Source: CAZSNT01 sp964607765 | Lineage (GTDB): Bacteria > Verrucomicrobiota > Lentisphaeria > Oligosphaerales > JABHEG01 | Reading direction: 5' to 3' | DNA length: 64,000 nt | Assembly: GCA_964607765.1 (NCBI GenBank) | Contig: CAZSNT010000024.1 | Coordinates: forward strand, 1-64,000 | Part shown: piece after piece, positions 61,024 through 64,000 of the stretch | Layout of the letters: each line of letters begins with the position of its first letter | Position numbering within the stretch: the stretch's first letter is position 1 | The notes under the pieces: model-generated | Told to the model about the DNA's origin: nothing | Seen by the model: the letters and a program-made list of their open reading frames with translations, nothing else | The model's database searches: none | Translations under genes and position numbers: made by a program

Positions 61024-62199
61024 ATGGATCGTAGGATGCGACGACGTCATCAGGGTCATCGTGTGCGCCTCGGCGTAGTCGGTCTGGGCGGTATGGGGCA
61101 GGGGCATTGCCGCGCCATGCAGTCCATCGATGAAGTCGCCCTGGCTGCTGTGTGCGACATGCACGCGCCGACGGCGCGTCTGGTGGGCACGTCGCACGAT
61201 GTACCCCACTTCAGCTCGCCGACGGACCTGTACCAGTCCGGCCTGTGCGACGCCGTGCTGCAGGCCGCGCCGCATCCTGTCCGTCCTCCGCTCGTGATCG
61301 CCGCTTTCGAGGCGGGGCTGCACGTGTTGAGCGAGAAACCCATCTCGGAGTGCATCGGCACTGCGGACGAGACGATTGCTGCCGCCCAGCGCATGGACCT
61401 GGCGTATGCAGTGATGTTCCAGCGTCGCACCGAGTCCGTGTTCCGCAAGGCGCGGCAGCTTGTTGATACGGGTCAGATCGGCCGCATACACCGGACTAAC
61501 CTGACCTGCATCGAGTACCGCAGTCAGGCGTACTACGACGCGGGCGGCTGGCGCGGCACGTGGGTCGGGGAAGGCGGCGGGGTCCTGATCAACCAGGCGC
61601 CGCATCTGCTGGACATCTTCGTCTGGCTTGCCGGTCTGCCCGACTCCGTGTACGCCCGCACGTCGACGCGTCTGCACAGCATTCACGTGGAGGACACAGC
61701 TGAAGCGCTTCTGACGTACTCCGACGGCGGCACGGGGTATCTGTATTGCTCCACAGCCGAGCACGGCCCGGGCGAGATGATCGAGATCTACGGTGACCAG
61801 GGCAAGCTCTGTTACCGTGACGGCCGGCTCACACTGCATCGGTTCGAGCCGTCTGTCGCCGAGTTCACAGCATCCAACACGGACATGTGGGCGGCGCCCA
61901 AGTGCAGTCGCGCGCACCTGCGCGTCGGCAAGTGCAGCGACACGCACGCAACACTGATCCGCAACTTTGCCCGGCATATCCTCGGGCATGAGGAACTCGT
62001 CTGCCCCGCCGAGGAAGCGGCTCAGTCACTGGAACTGGCAAACGCCATCTGGTTGTCCGCGGATCGCAGCCGGTCCGTGCGGCTGCCGATCAGTCGCAGG
62101 GATTACGATCAGTTCCTGACCGCGAAGCGCCGACAGTTCCCCAACGTGGCAACCGCGGGCGATGACATGCGTATTACGGACCCAGGCGGACGGAAGTGA
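61024..62199 (+). CDS. Gfo/Idh/MocA-family oxidoreductase
   Basis: 391 residues. The nucleotide-binding start RLGVVGLGGMGQGHCRAMQS, then the EKP signature in HVLSEKPISECIGTADETI, and the C-terminal sheet (GWRGTWVGEGGGVLINQAPH, LLDIFVWLAGLP) identify the family. Members oxidise or reduce sugars with NAD(P). The start is uncertain: ATG 61024 has GGAG only two bases ahead; ATG 61036 is possible. It is followed by a GT4 glycosyltransferase, suggesting sugar-nucleotide or surface-glycan work. Confidence 0.9.
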   Translation: MDRRMRRRHQGHRVRLGVVGLGGMGQGHCRAMQSIDEVALAAVCDMHAPTARLVGTSHDVPHFSSPTDLYQSGLCDAVLQAAPHPVRPPLVIAAFEAGLHVLSEKPISECIGTADETIAAAQRMDLAYAVMFQRRTESVFRKARQLVDTGQIGRIHRTNLTCIEYRSQAYYDAGGWRGTWVGEGGGVLINQAPHLLDIFVWLAGLPDSVYARTSTRLHSIHVEDTAEALLTYSDGGTGYLYCSTAEHGPGEMIEIYGDQGKLCYRDGRLTLHRFEPSVAEFTASNTDMWAAPKCSRAHLRVGKCSDTHATLIRNFARHILGHEELVCPAEEAAQSLELANAIWLSADRSRSVRLPISRRDYDQFLTAKRRQFPNVATAGDDMRITDPGGRK

Positions 62200-62247
62200 G
62201 CAAGCCCGGGGAGAGCTTGCCCGGCAAGATGCAGTTGGACGACCTCG

Positions 62248-63414
62248 ATGGCACCTGAGCGGACATCGACGATGCGCGTTGTGCACATCACCGAAGCGAG
62301 CAGCGGCGGTGTCTGGCAGCACCTGTGCTGGGTGGTTCCCGAACAGCGGCGACGCGGCATTGATGTGGACGTGGTTGTTTCGCCGTTGCGTCGCGACAGC
62401 TCATTCCGCGAGGCCCTGGCTTCTTTCAGAGACATGGGGTGCGGCATTGACATCCTGCCGATGAGGCGGCTGCCGCATCCTCTGCGCGACAGGGCGGCTA
62501 CTCGACATCTCAGGCGTCTGCTGGCGGATCGGCCTGTCTCGCTGGTGCACGCGCACGCCGCAAAGGCCGGTTTGGTAGCGCGTTGGGCGGCACGCGCAAT
62601 GCCCGAACTGCGCGTCGTTTACTCACCGCACGCCTTCCCCTGTCAGGGCGCTGCCTGCGCTCTCGTCCGTTCCGCTGCCGTTGGGCTGGAGCGTCTACTG
62701 TCGCGGCGTACGGCACGGTATGTGTTCGTCTCGGCGGCCGAGCAGGAACTGGCCGCCAAGGTCTACGGCATCCGGCCGGAACGCGGCTGCGTGGTGGAGA
62801 ACGGTCTGCCGGCAGATTTCCTGCCGCGCCTGCTGCCTCGGGAGGCGGCACGCCGTTCGCTGCAGATCCCGGCCCAGGACGTGGCGGTGGGTGTGCCCGG
62901 GCGTCTGGCGGCGCAGAAGGGGCACGCCTGGCTGCTGCAGGCGCTCGCGGCCGACCGCGGGCCGGCGAGCCCTTTCCGCGTGCACTGTTTTGGCGCGGGC
63001 CCGGAAGAGGCGCGCCTGCGTCACCTGTGTTCCCGGCTGGCACTGAACGAGCGGGTGCTGTGGCACGGGCACGTGGCGTCGCTCCGCCGCTACCTGAAGG
63101 CTTTCGATGTGATCGTGCTGCCTTCGTTGTACGAAGGACTGTCTTATCTTTTTCTGGAGTCATTGGCGGCCGGTGTGCCGTTGGTAGTCAGCGACATTCC
63201 CTCGCACTTCCCCCGGGACGAGATCCGTGAACATGTGCGTGCCGTGCCGCTGCAGGACGCGCAGGCGCTCAGCCGCGGCATCCGCGAGACGCTCGATCAC
63301 TGCGAGGAGCGCCGGCGCGATGCCGCCGATTGGGGGCCGGCATTCGTGGCGCAGCACTTCTCTCTTGACAGACAGGTAACCGAGCTGCTGGCGTGCTACC
63401 GGGAGCTGGGATGA
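62248..63414 (+). CDS. GT4-family glycosyltransferase
   Basis: 388 residues (or 380 from ATG 62272, which begins MRVVHITEASSGGVWQHL). GT-B fold: VVYSPHAFPCQGAACALVRS, VGVPGRLAAQKGHAWLLQAL, WHGHVASLRRYLKAFDVIVL, and the nucleotide-sugar E-x7-E in LYEGLSYLFLESLAAGVPLV. It transfers a sugar from an activated donor to a glycan or lipid. GCAAGC...GCTTGC forms a small hairpin in the 48 bases upstream. Its stop overlaps the DUF2784 start (ATGA). Confidence 0.9.
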   Translation: MAPERTSTMRVVHITEASSGGVWQHLCWVVPEQRRRGIDVDVVVSPLRRDSSFREALASFRDMGCGIDILPMRRLPHPLRDRAATRHLRRLLADRPVSLVHAHAAKAGLVARWAARAMPELRVVYSPHAFPCQGAACALVRSAAVGLERLLSRRTARYVFVSAAEQELAAKVYGIRPERGCVVENGLPADFLPRLLPREAARRSLQIPAQDVAVGVPGRLAAQKGHAWLLQALAADRGPASPFRVHCFGAGPEEARLRHLCSRLALNERVLWHGHVASLRRYLKAFDVIVLPSLYEGLSYLFLESLAAGVPLVVSDIPSHFPRDEIREHVRAVPLQDAQALSRGIRETLDHCEERRRDAADWGPAFVAQHFSLDRQVTELLACYRELG

Positions 63415-63907
63415 TTGCCAAGCTGACCGCCGACATCGTGGTCATTGTTCACTTGGCGTTCATCGTGTTCGTCGTAACCGGCGGGTTCCTTGTCATCAGG
63501 TGGCGCTGGGTCGCGTTCCTGCACATTCCGTGTGCGGTGTGGGGGGCGCTGATTGAGTTCACTGGCTGGATCTGCCCGCTTACGCCGCTGGAATGTTGGC
63601 TGCGCGAAGCGGCGGGGGGTGCCGGTTACGGCGGCGGCTTTGTGGATCACTACGTCGTGCCGTTGGTCTACCCGGNNNNNNNNNNNNNNNNNNNNNNNNN
63701 NNNNNNNNNNNNNNNNNNNNNNNNNNNNNNNNNNNNNNNNNNNNNNNNNNNNNNNNNNNNNNNNNNNNNNNNNNNTACGTCGTGCCGTTGGTCTACCCGG
63801 TGACGCTGACCCGGCGTATGCAGTTCTGGCTCGGACTCACTGTGTTGGCCGTCAATCTGCTCGCTTACGGGCTCGTTATCGTGGCGCGTCGGCGGGATCG
63901 GGAGTGA
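63411..63907 (+). CDS. DUF2784 membrane protein, split by an artificial gap
   Basis: The part before the gap (LTADIVVIVHLAFIVFVVTG, FLHIPCAVWGALIEFTGWIC, PLTPLECWLREAAG, FVDHYVVPLVYP) and the part after it (VTLTRRMQFWLGLTVLAVNL, LAYGLVIVARRRDRE) join into one complete DUF2784 protein of about 123 residues with four helices. The 25 bases before the N run (63651-63675) are repeated exactly after it (63776-63800), so the contig ends overlap and nothing is missing. Function of the family is unknown. It is coupled to the glycosyltransferase by a four-base overlap. Confidence 0.88.
63676..63775. other. Assembly gap of 100 N with overlapping flanks
   Basis: Exactly 100 N between two identical 25-base flanks. 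Removing the N run and one flank restores an uninterrupted DUF2784 frame. The gap is a scaffolding placeholder, not missing sequence. Confidence 0.92.
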
Positions 63908-63974
63908 GATTGAGAACAGGATTCGAGGCAGGGTCGGGAGTGGAACAGCGGGTGAGCGAGCGACAGGGAAGCAG

Positions 63975-64000
63975 ATGTCAGACAAACTGAATGTAGCGAT
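63975..64000 (+). CDS. Start of a further gene, 3' partial
   Basis: ATG 63975 is preceded by AGGGAAG and begins MSDKLNVA before the window ends. The opening would suit another Gfo/Idh-type oxidoreductase, but eight residues cannot decide this. Confidence 0.4.

Noticed and set aside
1..64000. tRNA and rRNA genes
   Set aside because: I looked for T-loop-like GGTTCRA patterns and rRNA-like sequence; the few matches (for example near 41,384 and 61,848) have no cloverleaf around them.

Overview
The window is about 62-65% GC by eye and reads as one scaffold of a metagenome-type assembly, with two runs of exactly 100 N. The gene content points to a PVC-superphylum bacterium, probably of the Kiritimatiellota/Lentisphaerota/Planctomycetota type. 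The signs are many signal peptides and lipoprotein signals, sulfatase and polysaccharide-lyase genes without SusC/SusD partners, BNR-type lyases, a secreted protein whose mature part begins CSVPVFQYALERW, DUF2784, an ECF sigma/anti-sigma pair and several toxin-antitoxin modules. No rRNA, tRNA or CRISPR array was seen. The taxonomy is an inference; no marker gene is present.

Layout. (1) 1-11.8 kb: secreted proteins of unknown role, a SHOCT mini-protein, an O-antigen-ligase-like membrane protein with a C-terminal carbohydrate-binding-like domain, a zinc-ribbon/P-loop kinase pair and a CBM9-like lipoprotein. (2) 11.9-13.9 kb: higBA and vapBC modules, then an intergenic array of hairpins formed by two head-to-head copies of one composite unit. 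(3) 13.9-44.1 kb: a large polysaccharide-degradation locus. Almost all of it lies on the minus strand and reads from a divergent LacI regulator at 41.6 kb down to an alpha-N-acetylglucosaminidase at 13.9 kb. It encodes a heparinase-PA14-alginate-lyase fusion, a sulfatase, further toroid-fold lyase-like proteins, BNR-type proteins, an esterase, a beta-helix protein, GH95, GH43-CBM6 and GH89. A plus-strand marR/alkyl-sulfatase cassette with two matching palindromic operators sits inside it, bounded by gene remnants. (4) 44.2-46.8 kb: a second vapBC, an aminotransferase and a rhodanese. (5) 46.8-55.1 kb: a four-gene minus-strand operon of exported proteins, including a 1548-residue protein with a protein-kinase-like domain and a beta-barrel protein. 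This is the best candidate for an undescribed system. (6) 55.2-64 kb: a nucleotidyltransferase with a small overlapping ORF, the CSVPV-type anchored protein, an ECF sigma factor operon with a metallophosphoesterase, a Gfo/Idh oxidoreductase, a GT4 glycosyltransferase and DUF2784.

How the genes work together. The degradation locus looks aimed at a sulfated polysaccharide containing uronic acid, amino sugar and fucose. Lyases and the sulfatase would open the chain, and GH95, GH43 and GH89 would trim side chains, probably under LacI control. The locus also shows decay and recombination: a truncated lyase paralogue, NAGLU slivers with a shared breakpoint, a chimeric remnant, one frameshift and one in-frame stop. 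Some of these may be assembly errors; raw reads would decide. The second N gap is almost certainly artificial, because the same 25 bases flank it on both sides.
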